This document shows positions 34,518-43,703 of a stretch of DNA of 64,000 bases, in pieces. The stretch is taken from positions 22,616 through 86,615 of the forward strand of contig DKIJ01000027.1 in NCBI GenBank assembly GCA_002454195.1. The letters run 5' to 3'. The DNA is from Flavobacterium sp. UBA6721. Its GTDB lineage: Bacteria; Bacteroidota; Bacteroidia; Flavobacteriales; Flavobacteriaceae. Made by a program: the position numbers and the translations under genes. The notes under the pieces are model-generated. The model saw nothing but the letters and a program-made list of their open reading frames with translations. It made no database searches and had not been told where the DNA came from. Positions within the stretch are counted from its first letter, which is position 1. Each line of letters starts with the position of its first letter.

Positions 34518-35387
34518 ATGAAACAATTTCTACAATTCACCATAAAAACAATAATCATACTATTGCTAATTGCAGTAGTATTAGACTATAGCTATACCTC
34601 CGTTTATATGCATTCGAATAATCGAAATAAAATAGACTATGTTTACAATTCCAAAGCTACAAATTATGATGTAGTCATTTTAGGGTCTTCCAGAGCCAAT
34701 AACCATTTTGTGACCGAAATGTTTGAGCAAAAAGGCTTGAAAACCTTCAATTATGGAATCAGTGGAGGGCATTTGTTTGAAGCTTCGCTGATGTTAAAAT
34801 TAATGATGGAACGAGGCTACAAAATTAAAACACTGATGCTGGAAGCCGATTTGAATTTGTCTAACGAAAAACGTTCCGAAACAGTTGCAGCCAAATTTTT
34901 GCCTTATATTCACGACTCTGAAACAATCAAAAATCATTTTGCACCTGAGCCTGATTTTATGCAAATCTATTTCATTCCCTTTTATCGATATATTAATTTT
35001 GATGCTTTAATTGGTTTCAGGGAAATGTATAAGACTTTTAGTAAGCAGCCAACGAATATTTTAGATAGAGGGGGATACCATGCCTTAGGAAATAAAAAAG
35101 GCAGGATGAAGAATGATATTAGAACATTAAAGCCATTGAAAAACAAATATTACGAAGAAATAAAGAATATTTGCGCAGCCAATAATATTAAGTTCATTGC
35201 TGTAATGACACCCATGTGTGAGAATACAAAAGGAATTGACTATTTTGAAAAAGTAAAAAAGGTTTATCCAGAAATTCACAATTATGAAAAGATAGTAGAG
35301 GAAGACCAATTTTTTTCGTCTTGTGGTCATATGAATGATGCCGGAGCCGAAATTTTTACTGCTCGGATTATCAATGATTTTTTCTAA
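34518..35387 (+). CDS. SGNH-like periplasmic O-acetyltransferase partner of the MBOAT
   Basis: 289 residues. One N-terminal membrane anchor (about 5-26) precedes a periplasmic SGNH-like domain: block I ILGSSRANNHF with the candidate catalytic serine (about 55-65), block II NYGISGGH, and a C-terminal SCGHMNDAGAEIF carrying the catalytic histidine. In most relatives an aspartate precedes that histidine by three residues; here the position is serine. Likely completes glycan O-acetylation with the MBOAT at 32280-33713. Confidence 0.72.
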   Translation: MKQFLQFTIKTIIILLLIAVVLDYSYTSVYMHSNNRNKIDYVYNSKATNYDVVILGSSRANNHFVTEMFEQKGLKTFNYGISGGHLFEASLMLKLMMERGYKIKTLMLEADLNLSNEKRSETVAAKFLPYIHDSETIKNHFAPEPDFMQIYFIPFYRYINFDALIGFREMYKTFSKQPTNILDRGGYHALGNKKGRMKNDIRTLKPLKNKYYEEIKNICAANNIKFIAVMTPMCENTKGIDYFEKVKKVYPEIHNYEKIVEEDQFFSSCGHMNDAGAEIFTARIINDFF

Positions 35388-35390
35388 GCT

Positions 35391-36488
35391 ATGAAAAATA
35401 GAAAAATAGAAAAATTGCACTATATCGATGCAATAAGAGGAATAGCTATTTTAATGGTGTTAATTACACATACCGCACAACAAGGAGTTGTAAAAGTACC
35501 TAACGAATTATCCGTGATTTTTAGTTTAGGTGCTAGAGGAGTACAGCTTTTTTTTATTGCCAGTGCATTTACATTATTTAGGTCTTATAAAAGTAGGGGG
35601 GTAGAGAGAAGACCAAGAGAAAATTTTTTCATTAGAAGGTTTTTTAGAATAGCACCTGTTTTTTATTTGGGTATTCTCTATTACATAATTAGAATTAAGT
35701 TTGATTTACCTTTTTGGTTAGGGCAACAATCATATATTTCTAATTGGAATATATGGTCTAATTTTTTCTTTTTACACGGCTTAAGTCCTTATTGGATTAA
35801 TAGTTTTGTTCCAGGTGGCTGGTCTATTACTGTAGAAATGATGTTTTATATGCTTTTTCCTTTTCTATTTAAGAAAATAAAGAATTATAATGATGCTTTA
35901 ATTTTTTTAAATGTTTCTTTAATAGTTAAATTGTTTTTTCAAGAGTTTTTGCAATATTTTGTAAGTATCCCAGACGCTTTGATTTGGAGGGAATTTTTAT
36001 ATTATTATTTACCATGTCAATTGCCAATATTTGCATTAGGTTTAGTTATGTACTTTGTTATTGAAAATAGATCAGTTTTGGCAGACTTAAATTCTAAAAT
36101 GATTTTACTTTTCTTAGTGTTGTTGCCTTTGCAAATAGGTTCCCATTTTGATTTTTTATACCTAAATCATATTATTTTTGGTGTTCTATTTGTGTTTTTT
36201 GGATTCCTATTGAGTAAAGGGAAATTGAAGTTTTTTTCAAATGTTGTTACTCGCTATGTTGGTAAAATAAGTTTTAGTATTTACATCATTCATTTTATAG
36301 TTATATCTTGGCTAGCAAGATTTAATTTGGTTGATTTTTGTGATTATTATTTACTTAATTTTTTAATTCGTTTTTTAGTAATTACTTCGCTATCTGTTGT
36401 GTTATCGAGTTTAAGTTACAATTGGATAGAAATTCCTTTTCAAAATTTTGCAAAGAAGTTAATTTCTAAAAGAGAAAAAGAGTTGTAA
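35391..36488 (+). CDS. Acyltransferase-3 family membrane O-acyltransferase (second)
   Basis: 365 residues with about ten transmembrane helices. LHYIDAIRGIAILMVLITH has the family R-H motif, FFIRRFFRIAPVFYLG the next conserved block and GGWSITVEMMFYMLFPF the third. It starts 3 bases after the SGNH gene, so the two are probably co-transcribed. With the protein at 22487, the MBOAT pair and the two hexapeptide enzymes, it points to a heavily acylated glycan. Confidence 0.88.
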   Translation: MKNRKIEKLHYIDAIRGIAILMVLITHTAQQGVVKVPNELSVIFSLGARGVQLFFIASAFTLFRSYKSRGVERRPRENFFIRRFFRIAPVFYLGILYYIIRIKFDLPFWLGQQSYISNWNIWSNFFFLHGLSPYWINSFVPGGWSITVEMMFYMLFPFLFKKIKNYNDALIFLNVSLIVKLFFQEFLQYFVSIPDALIWREFLYYYLPCQLPIFALGLVMYFVIENRSVLADLNSKMILLFLVLLPLQIGSHFDFLYLNHIIFGVLFVFFGFLLSKGKLKFFSNVVTRYVGKISFSIYIIHFIVISWLARFNLVDFCDYYLLNFLIRFLVITSLSVVLSSLSYNWIEIPFQNFAKKLISKREKEL

Positions 36489-36524
36489 AGATTCCAAACG
36501 AAGAATTTTGTTAATTTATAAACT

Positions 36525-37685
36525 ATGCATATTGCCTTCTTGACTCCCGAATATCCTCATACTAAGCTAGCTCATGCAGCTGGGATAGGCACGAGTATTC
36601 AAAACTTAGCAAAAGCTTTAGTCCATCAAGGAGTTAAGGTGACAATATTGGTGTATGGTCAAAAAGAACAAAAAGTTTTCACCGATAATGAAATTCAAAT
36701 TCACAGTATAAAGTATAAAAAGTTCCAGTTTTTAACTTGGTTTTTTCATCGAAAATATATTGAGAACTATTGCAATTCGGTTATTAAACAACAAAAGATT
36801 GATTTAATTGAAGCAGCCGATTGGACAGGGATTACTGCCTTTATGAAATTCAAAATTCCTTTGGTAATTCGTTTTCATGGAAGTGATACTTATTTTTGTC
36901 ATTTGGAAAAACGAAAACAAAAGTGGAAGAATTTATTTTTTGAAAAAAATGCTATTTCAAAAGCAGATGCTTTTATAGCTCCAACTTCTTTTGCGGGTGA
37001 ATTATCGAAACAGCTTTTTAATTTAAAAGACAAAGAAATTCAAATTATTAATTATGGTTTGGATTTGGCCCGATTTGAAAATAAGGCTCCAGCCTTATTT
37101 GAAGAAGGTTTAATCTTGTATGTAGGAACGGTAATTAGAAAAAAAGGAGTTTTTGAATTGCCTGCTATTTTTAACAAAGTACGCGAACAATTTCCTGAGG
37201 CGAAATTACTTTTGATAGGGGGTGACGCTGCTGATGTATACTCACAATCACATTCAACTTGGGAATTGCTTCGGCAAGAATTTAAGGCTTCGGATATCGA
37301 AAAGGTGCATTATTTAGGCAAAATTTCTTATGATAAAGTGCAGCACTACATCAAAAAAGCAAATGTTTGCGTGTTTCCTACTTTTGCAGAAACCTTAGGC
37401 ATGGTGACTATTGAAGCGATGGCAATGCAGAAAGCAGTGGTGAATTCTAATTTTGGTTGGGCTCAGGAGTTAATAACAGATGATGAAAGTGGTTATTTGG
37501 TTTCACCAAAAGACCCTATTACATTTGCTCATAGAATTGTACAACTATTACAAAATAAAAAGCAGTGTTTAGTAATAGGTGCTAATGCTCGACAGCGAGT
37601 AGAGTTACAATTTGATACGAAGAAAATAGTGCTACAAAATATTACCTTTTATCAGCAATTGATAGATAAAAAAAATAGCAAGTGA
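36525..37685 (+). CDS. GT4-like glycosyltransferase B
   Basis: 386 residues, GT-B fold. The N-terminus (IAFLTPEYPHTKLAHAAGIG), the RFHGSDTYFC loop, the domain-2 start ILYVGTVIRKKGVFELP and the catalytic block PTFAETLGMVTIEAMAMQKA with E-x7-E are intact. Probably retaining. Substrate unknown. Confidence 0.87.
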   Translation: MHIAFLTPEYPHTKLAHAAGIGTSIQNLAKALVHQGVKVTILVYGQKEQKVFTDNEIQIHSIKYKKFQFLTWFFHRKYIENYCNSVIKQQKIDLIEAADWTGITAFMKFKIPLVIRFHGSDTYFCHLEKRKQKWKNLFFEKNAISKADAFIAPTSFAGELSKQLFNLKDKEIQIINYGLDLARFENKAPALFEEGLILYVGTVIRKKGVFELPAIFNKVREQFPEAKLLLIGGDAADVYSQSHSTWELLRQEFKASDIEKVHYLGKISYDKVQHYIKKANVCVFPTFAETLGMVTIEAMAMQKAVVNSNFGWAQELITDDESGYLVSPKDPITFAHRIVQLLQNKKQCLVIGANARQRVELQFDTKKIVLQNITFYQQLIDKKNSK

Positions 37686-39211
37686 TAATCCTTTACCATA
37701 ACAATAACAAATTAGTTCAGGTAGTAAGAAATGGTGAAAACTTAGATTTTCCTCAGTTTTCTATGGCTACTGCTTTAGTTCGTTTAGCAGAGAATTATCC
37801 TCAAGATTGGTTGATTTGGTGCAGTGAAGAAGTTGCTTCTTATTTGAATTGTGATAATTTGGAAAAAATTTTCCATCATTATAAAATTATGGCCTCTTAT
37901 ACGATGGCAAAGCAGTTTTATATTCCAGCCGCTATTGGCTATGTGGAAGAGTCCCCCTTTATCAAGGTCAATAAGCAAGTATCATATCCTACCTGGTTAA
38001 TGAGTGCTGATGCAGGTGGTATACATGCTTCGGTTGTACTTAAAATGGGGAGACTTATACCTAATGGGGCAGATTTTGAATATTTTTTAAATTCAATGGC
38101 TAAGTTAGGAATGATAGCAGGCCTTTTTTGTTATTCCGAACCTCGATTGCTAACTACGATTAATCAAGAGCGTAATACGAAAATTACTGCTGGTTTTTTC
38201 ACTCTTTTCCGTTTCGTAAGACAGCATTATAAAAAAAGGTGGTTGTTGTTATTGTTTTTAAACCTAATGCTTTTTGAGAAACGATTTCCAGTGGCTCCTT
38301 TTTGTTATGCTTTATTTTTTAAGAGTAGAAAAAAAATCCCATTGAATTTAGATTCTATTCTGGTACAGTCAACGAAAGAGTTTGAAAGCGATTTTTCGAT
38401 AGATGTCATTATTCCAACCATTGGAAGAAAAGAATACCTTTATGATGTCCTGAAGGATTTGGCGGTACAAACCCATTTGCCTAAAAAAGTAATCATTGTG
38501 GAACAGAATCCTATTCCAGAAAGCCTGCCAGAATTAGATTATATAAAGAATGAAAATTGGCCGTTTCAAATTCAGCATCTTTTTACACATCAGGCAGGGG
38601 CTTGTAATGCTAGAAATCTGGCTTTGGCTGAGGTTAGTAGTAATTGGGTGTTTTTGAATGATGATGATAATCGATTAGGTAATAATTTAATACAAGAAGT
38701 TTTTGCTAAGGCCAATCAATATGGAATTGATGTAATAACTACAACCTACTTACAACCCAATGAAGTTCAGTATTATAAAATAGTTCATCAATCGGGGATT
38801 TTTGGTTCGGGTAATAGTTTTGTAAAAAAAGATTGTTTAAAATATATTCGATTTGATAAAGCCTTAGAATTTGGTTATGGTGAGGATACTGATTTTGGAC
38901 TGCAATTACGCAATCAAGGATTTGATGTTATTTATTTTCCCGATTTGAAAATTACCCATCTAAAAGCACCAATGGGAGGATTTAGGATTCAAACCCAAAA
39001 AAAATGGGATGCAGATAAAATTCAGCCCAAACCGTCACCTACCATTTTGTATGTACTCCAAAAGTATTATACAAGAGAACAATTGAAAAGTTATAAATTA
39101 GTCCTTTTTTTAAAATTACTAAAGCACGAATCAGTTCGTAATTATGTTACTTTTTATAAAAACTTCAAACAAAGATGGATAAGAAGTGTTTATTGGGCAA
39201 ATAATATATAA
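37682..39211 (+). CDS. Two-part GT2 glycosyltransferase with an extra N-terminal domain
   Basis: 509 residues, about 200 longer than its neighbours. Residues about 242-470 are a GT2 domain: VIIPTIGRKEYL, EQNP, NARNLALAE, LNDDDN (about 325-330) and GYGEDTDFG. Residues 1 to about 230 (LVQVVRNGENLDFPQFS..., YPTWLMSADAGGIHAS) match nothing I know. The start is a GTG at 37682 overlapping the previous stop by four bases. The N-terminal region may be an acceptor-binding or partner domain; that is speculative. Confidence 0.78.
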   Translation: MIILYHNNNKLVQVVRNGENLDFPQFSMATALVRLAENYPQDWLIWCSEEVASYLNCDNLEKIFHHYKIMASYTMAKQFYIPAAIGYVEESPFIKVNKQVSYPTWLMSADAGGIHASVVLKMGRLIPNGADFEYFLNSMAKLGMIAGLFCYSEPRLLTTINQERNTKITAGFFTLFRFVRQHYKKRWLLLLFLNLMLFEKRFPVAPFCYALFFKSRKKIPLNLDSILVQSTKEFESDFSIDVIIPTIGRKEYLYDVLKDLAVQTHLPKKVIIVEQNPIPESLPELDYIKNENWPFQIQHLFTHQAGACNARNLALAEVSSNWVFLNDDDNRLGNNLIQEVFAKANQYGIDVITTTYLQPNEVQYYKIVHQSGIFGSGNSFVKKDCLKYIRFDKALEFGYGEDTDFGLQLRNQGFDVIYFPDLKITHLKAPMGGFRIQTQKKWDADKIQPKPSPTILYVLQKYYTREQLKSYKLVLFLKLLKHESVRNYVTFYKNFKQRWIRSVYWANNI

Positions 39212-39213
39212 GG

Positions 39214-40008
39214 ATGGAGGATGTACTAAAAATAAGTTTTTTAATTACACATTATAATAGACCTTATGATTTAGCTCAATGTATTAATGGAATAAGAAAA
39301 ATTCCACTTACAAACTATGAAATTGTTGTGAGTGATGATGGAAGTTCTCCTCAAAATATTAAAACTATTCAATCATATGAAATAGATCAATTAGTTTTAG
39401 CTACAGTTAATCAGGGATTGGCTGCTAATATCAATAAAGGCTTGAAAGTTTGTAAAGGGCAATATATTATTTATTGTCAGGAAGATTTTATGATTAGCCC
39501 TGAAATATCAAATGTAATGGAAGAATGTTATGAATTATTAGAAAATAATAGTTTAGATCTAATTCGTTTTACTTCAAATTTTTATTTTAAAGAAACGATA
39601 CCACTAACTTCTTCGATAAGTAGAATACCAAAATTTTCTTGGAACAATTTTTTTTATAATTTTTATCAATACAGTGACCATCCCTTTATTATTAAAAGTG
39701 GTTTTCATGATCAATATGGTTACTATCAAGAAGAAACTTCTGGAAGATATGGTGAAACAGAATATGCAATTCGAATTTTAAAATCTAATGCAAAAATAGG
39801 GATAACTAATAGATTTATGGCTTTTTCAATTGAGGGAAGTAAATCTGTACTGGCTAATGAGTCTGATACAACTAGAAGAAATAACAGTAAACCACTCAAT
39901 AAATCTTTAATTAAAATGGTCAGAGCTTTGAGGTTGTATATAGAATGCTTGTTGTATCAAAAATCTAACAGAGGATTAAAAACTTATAGAAATTACAGGG
40001 AAAAATAA
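39214..40008 (+). CDS. GT2-like glycosyltransferase K
   Basis: 264 residues: ISFLITHYNRPYDL, SDDGSSPQN and CQEDFMI (88-94) in the metal position. EETSGRYGETEYAIRIL near 175 takes the catalytic region. Two bases separate it from the preceding gene. Substrate unknown. Confidence 0.8.
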   Translation: MEDVLKISFLITHYNRPYDLAQCINGIRKIPLTNYEIVVSDDGSSPQNIKTIQSYEIDQLVLATVNQGLAANINKGLKVCKGQYIIYCQEDFMISPEISNVMEECYELLENNSLDLIRFTSNFYFKETIPLTSSISRIPKFSWNNFFYNFYQYSDHPFIIKSGFHDQYGYYQEETSGRYGETEYAIRILKSNAKIGITNRFMAFSIEGSKSVLANESDTTRRNNSKPLNKSLIKMVRALRLYIECLLYQKSNRGLKTYRNYREK

Positions 40009-40012
40009 ATTT

Positions 40013-41035
40013 ATGCTAAAAGTATACACAGAACAAATTTATTTAACACCAGAAAACAGAAGATTTGTTTTTCCGTTATTGTTTGATTTATGGTATGTGC
40101 CAAATACTGAGTTATTAGAAAAATACCAAATAGTTTCTGAAATTGCTGATTGTGATATTGCAGTAGTTCCTATTGATATTGCCCGTTATGATAGTTCTAA
40201 AAGGCAGCAAAAATTAAATGATTTTATTAAAAAAGCATCGGATTTAGATAAAAAAGTTTGGCTGTATTCAGGGGGCGATTATGGAAAAAGTGTATCTACA
40301 AATGCGTATACTTTTCGCTTAGGTGGTTTTGCTACTCTATTGGATTCGCAAACATTTATTTTACCTTCCTTTATAAATGATCCGTATGTTATTTTAGCAA
40401 AAGAATTTAGAACTTTGGATAAATCACCACAGGCTCAAATTGGTTTTGTAGGTCATGCTAATGATTCATTTGTAAAGCGAATAAAAGAGTATTTGCTTTT
40501 TTTGAACTATAATTTTAAACGTTGGATAGGTAAAATACAAACGGATTTTCAACCCTTTTATTCATCTAGTAGTAAAAGGTACAAGTATTTAAAACAATTA
40601 GAGAAAAGTCCAGAAGTTGAAACCCATTTTATATTTAGAGATAAATACAGAGCGGGAGTAAAAACAACTGAAGAAAAGAGAGTAACTAGGCTGGAGTTTT
40701 TTGAAAATATGGAATCTCATCCTTATACTTTTTGTATGCGTGGAGTTGGAAATTTTTCGGTTCGTTTTTACGAAGCGCTTGCAATGGGTAGAATTCCATT
40801 TGTTATTGATACCGATTTTAGTTTACCTTTAAACCAAGATATTAACTGGGATAAGCATTGTGTTATTGTAAAAGCAGATAAAATGGTTGCGTCTTTAATT
40901 GATTTTCATCAAAGAATAAGTGAAGAAGATTTTGAAATTATGCAGCAGAATAATAGAAAATTATGGCAAAGCCATTTAGAACGTAAAGCCTATTTTTTAA
41001 AAGTTTATTCCCTATTTAAGGTAGCTAGAAAATGA
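40013..41035 (+). CDS. Exostosin-like (GT47-type) glycosyltransferase
   Basis: 340 residues. The C-terminal half carries the exostosin-family layout: IGFVGHAND, a basic stretch, then FFENMESHPYTFCMRGVGNF followed by SVRFYEALAMGRIPFVIDTD. GT47 enzymes are inverting transferases best known from eukaryotic heparan and plant cell-wall synthesis and are a minority in bacterial glycan loci. It ends in an ATGA overlap with the next GT2. Donor sugar unknown. Confidence 0.78.
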   Translation: MLKVYTEQIYLTPENRRFVFPLLFDLWYVPNTELLEKYQIVSEIADCDIAVVPIDIARYDSSKRQQKLNDFIKKASDLDKKVWLYSGGDYGKSVSTNAYTFRLGGFATLLDSQTFILPSFINDPYVILAKEFRTLDKSPQAQIGFVGHANDSFVKRIKEYLLFLNYNFKRWIGKIQTDFQPFYSSSSKRYKYLKQLEKSPEVETHFIFRDKYRAGVKTTEEKRVTRLEFFENMESHPYTFCMRGVGNFSVRFYEALAMGRIPFVIDTDFSLPLNQDINWDKHCVIVKADKMVASLIDFHQRISEEDFEIMQQNNRKLWQSHLERKAYFLKVYSLFKVARK

Positions 41036-42024
41036 AATTTACATTAATTGTATGTACTTATATGCGTCCAGAGCCCTTGTTGCGATTATTGCAATCCGTT
41101 CAAGAGCAAACCGTTTATCCTGATGAAATTATAATTATTGATGGTTCTTTAAATCGAGATACAGAATTTGTTTTAAAGGATAAGGCAATGCAAAATTTGC
41201 AGTATTTTTTGGTCGAAGATGAAAATAGAGGATTGACAAGACAACGAAATTTTGGGATTTCAAAAGCTGCTATAGATTCTGAGATAGTGTGTTTTTTAGA
41301 TGATGATACCGTTTTAGAGAATGATTATTTTGAGCAATTAATAAAAACCTATACTATTTTTCCTGATGCTTTAGGTGTAGGAGGTTATATTGTAAATGAA
41401 ATTAAGTGGGAAAAAGTAGAAGCTAATTATATTCCAAATAGTAATGAATTCTATTTTGATGGCTGGAAACGTAAAGACGGAAGTCGTTTTGTGTTGCGGA
41501 AAAAATTAGCTTTAGATAGTAATTGTCCTCCAGGTTATTCTCCGTTGTATTCTCACGGTAGAAGTGTTGGTTTTCTTCCTCCAAGTGAAAAAATATATGA
41601 AGTAGAACAACTTATGGGGGGCGTTTCGTCTTTTAAGAAGTCCGTTTTTGAGACGTTTTCATTTTCAACATATTTTGAAGGATATGGACTATATGAAGAT
41701 GCCGATTTTAGTTTACGATTGGCAAAAACAGGAAAATTGTATGTAAATACAAGAGCCAAAATAAGTCATTTCCATGAAAGCTCAGGTAGACCTAATCAAT
41801 ATCATTACGGTAAAATGGTGGTGCGGAACGGTTGGTATGTATGGAGAGTAAAAAATCCAGAACCTGTTTTTAGAGATAAATTTAAATGGCATGCAATAAC
41901 GATACTTTTGATGTCAACTCGTTTTTTAAATACAGTAACAACTGCGAATAAAAAAGAGGCTTTTACAGAAGCCCTTGGGCGTTTTGTGGGTTGGTGGAGT
42001 TTGATTTTTAATAAACCAAAATAG
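41032..42024 (+). CDS. GT2-like glycosyltransferase L
   Basis: 330 residues: LIVCTYMRPEPLLRLL, IIDGSLNRD and CFLDDDT (87-93), followed by LMGGVSSFKKSVFE and GYGLYEDADFSLR near 225, a complete GT2 set. Residues 120-190 are an insertion that includes the RKDGSRFVLRKKL stretch. Substrate unknown. Confidence 0.85.
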   Translation: MKFTLIVCTYMRPEPLLRLLQSVQEQTVYPDEIIIIDGSLNRDTEFVLKDKAMQNLQYFLVEDENRGLTRQRNFGISKAAIDSEIVCFLDDDTVLENDYFEQLIKTYTIFPDALGVGGYIVNEIKWEKVEANYIPNSNEFYFDGWKRKDGSRFVLRKKLALDSNCPPGYSPLYSHGRSVGFLPPSEKIYEVEQLMGGVSSFKKSVFETFSFSTYFEGYGLYEDADFSLRLAKTGKLYVNTRAKISHFHESSGRPNQYHYGKMVVRNGWYVWRVKNPEPVFRDKFKWHAITILLMSTRFLNTVTTANKKEAFTEALGRFVGWWSLIFNKPK

Positions 42025-42029
42025 ATTTT

Positions 42030-42581
42030 ATGAATTTATTTCAATTGATTTATTTAGATTATAAAAAATATAAAAAGTATGGAGGGAATTTTTTTTCCAT
42101 ACTTTTTTTTACTCAAGGTTTTTGGGCTGTTTTTCAATATAGAATTGCCCATTTTGTTTATCAATTAAAGATTCCAATTTTAAAACAATTTTGTCAAGTT
42201 GTATGTTTACTATGGCAAAAAATGATTGAAATAAGTACAGGTATTTCAATTCCATCTTCTGCGGCAATTGGACATTCTTTTTATGTTGGTCATTTTGGAG
42301 GAGTAATCATAAATGCAAAAGCAATTATTGGTAACAATTGCAATATTTCTCAAGGAGTAACTATTGGTGTATCAGGTTTAAATGAAAGTAGAGGCGTTCC
42401 AAGAATTGGTAATAATGTGTATTTAGGAGCTAATAGTGTTGTTGTCGGAGCTATTGATATAGGAGATGATGTTTTAGTAAGCGCTTGTTCACTAGTGGTT
42501 AAAAATGTTGAATCGCATCATGTAGTATCCGGAGTTCCTGCAGTTATCATTTCATCTAAAGGTTCTAAAGGATATATATAA
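42030..42581 (+). CDS. Serine-acetyltransferase-like hexapeptide O-acetyltransferase
   Basis: 183 residues. A helical N-terminus is followed by a left-handed beta-helix: GISIPSSAAIGHSFYVGHFG, AIIGNNCNISQGVTIG, PRIGNNVYLGANS and the ending VVSGVPA. The architecture is that of CysE, but polysaccharide-locus relatives acetylate sugars. The histidines in GHSFYVGH are the likely catalytic site. It lies between transferase genes, so a glycan role is likelier than cysteine synthesis. Confidence 0.82.
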   Translation: MNLFQLIYLDYKKYKKYGGNFFSILFFTQGFWAVFQYRIAHFVYQLKIPILKQFCQVVCLLWQKMIEISTGISIPSSAAIGHSFYVGHFGGVIINAKAIIGNNCNISQGVTIGVSGLNESRGVPRIGNNVYLGANSVVVGAIDIGDDVLVSACSLVVKNVESHHVVSGVPAVIISSKGSKGYI

Positions 42582-42584
42582 ATT

Positions 42585-43703
42585 ATGAAATTAATAGTGT
42601 TTTCATCTGCACCAATTATAAAGCTTGAAGGGAAATTACATATGTATTCTCCTTATGAAAAAGAAATGCAGCTATGGGCTAAATTTGTAGATGAAATTAT
42701 TTTTTGTTGCCCTGTATGGAATGAAGATAGAGACCTATTGATTTCGGAATTAAATTTTTCAACTTCAAGGCTTATTCCTCTCACTGAATTCAGTATTAAA
42801 AGTATCAAGTTGGCATTTCAATCCATAGCTAAAGTATTGAAAAATGGTTTGATTATTTTCAAAGCCATGCAACAAGCCGATCATATTCATTTGCGTTGTC
42901 CTGGCAACATGGGATTGTTAGCTTGCTTTTTACAAATACTTTTTCCATCCAAACCTAAAACGGCTAAATATGCCGGAAATTGGGATCCAAAAGCAAAGCA
43001 ACCTTGGTCGTATCGTTTACAAAAATGGTTGTTAGCGAATACTTTTTTGACTCGAAACATGAAAGTCTTGGTCTATGGCGAATGGAATAATCAATCGGTT
43101 AACATTACACCTTTTTTTACCGCCAGTTATTCAGAGAAAGAAATAGTTATCGAGCCAAAGAAAATAAAAGCTAATAAAACCATTCGACTGCTATTTGTAG
43201 GGAGTTTAGTAGAAGGAAAAAATCCCTTATATGCCATACAAATTTTGGAACAATTGAGAGCAAAGCAAATAAATGCAGTGCTGGATATCTATGGTGAGGG
43301 TGTTTTGCGTTCGTCTTTAGAACTTTACATTGTGGAAAACCAACTTCAAGAATATGTTATTTTACATGGGAATCAAAATCAGGAAGTGCTAAAAAAAGCT
43401 TATCAGGAGAGTCATTTTGTGGTATTAGCTTCTAAAAGTGAAGGTTGGCCTAAAGCCATTGCCGAAGCTATGTTTTGGGGTTCTGTTCCTATCGCTACTT
43501 CAGTTTCCTGTATTCCTTTTATGTTGGATGATGGGAATCGAGGGATTATATTGCAAAAAAAGCTGGACAAGGATGCTGAGGCTGTGCTGAGGCTAATAAA
43601 TAATGCTGCAGATTATGAAAATAAAAGTGCGGCAGCGATACATTGGTCAAGAAAGTATACCTTAGAACGTTTTGAATTAGAAATTCAAAAACTAATCAGA
43701 TGA
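42585..43703 (+). CDS. GT4-like glycosyltransferase C
   Basis: 372 residues, GT-B fold. Domain 2 begins IRLLFVGSLVEGKNPLYAI; the catalytic block is SKSEGWPKAIAEAMFWG with E-x7-E. The middle HLRCPGNMGLLACFLQ and AKYAGNWDPKAKQPW are shared with a Bacteroidetes GT4 subgroup. It overlaps the next gene in an ATGA arrangement. Confidence 0.86.
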   Translation: MKLIVFSSAPIIKLEGKLHMYSPYEKEMQLWAKFVDEIIFCCPVWNEDRDLLISELNFSTSRLIPLTEFSIKSIKLAFQSIAKVLKNGLIIFKAMQQADHIHLRCPGNMGLLACFLQILFPSKPKTAKYAGNWDPKAKQPWSYRLQKWLLANTFLTRNMKVLVYGEWNNQSVNITPFFTASYSEKEIVIEPKKIKANKTIRLLFVGSLVEGKNPLYAIQILEQLRAKQINAVLDIYGEGVLRSSLELYIVENQLQEYVILHGNQNQEVLKKAYQESHFVVLASKSEGWPKAIAEAMFWGSVPIATSVSCIPFMLDDGNRGIILQKKLDKDAEAVLRLINNAADYENKSAAAIHWSRKYTLERFELEIQKLIR

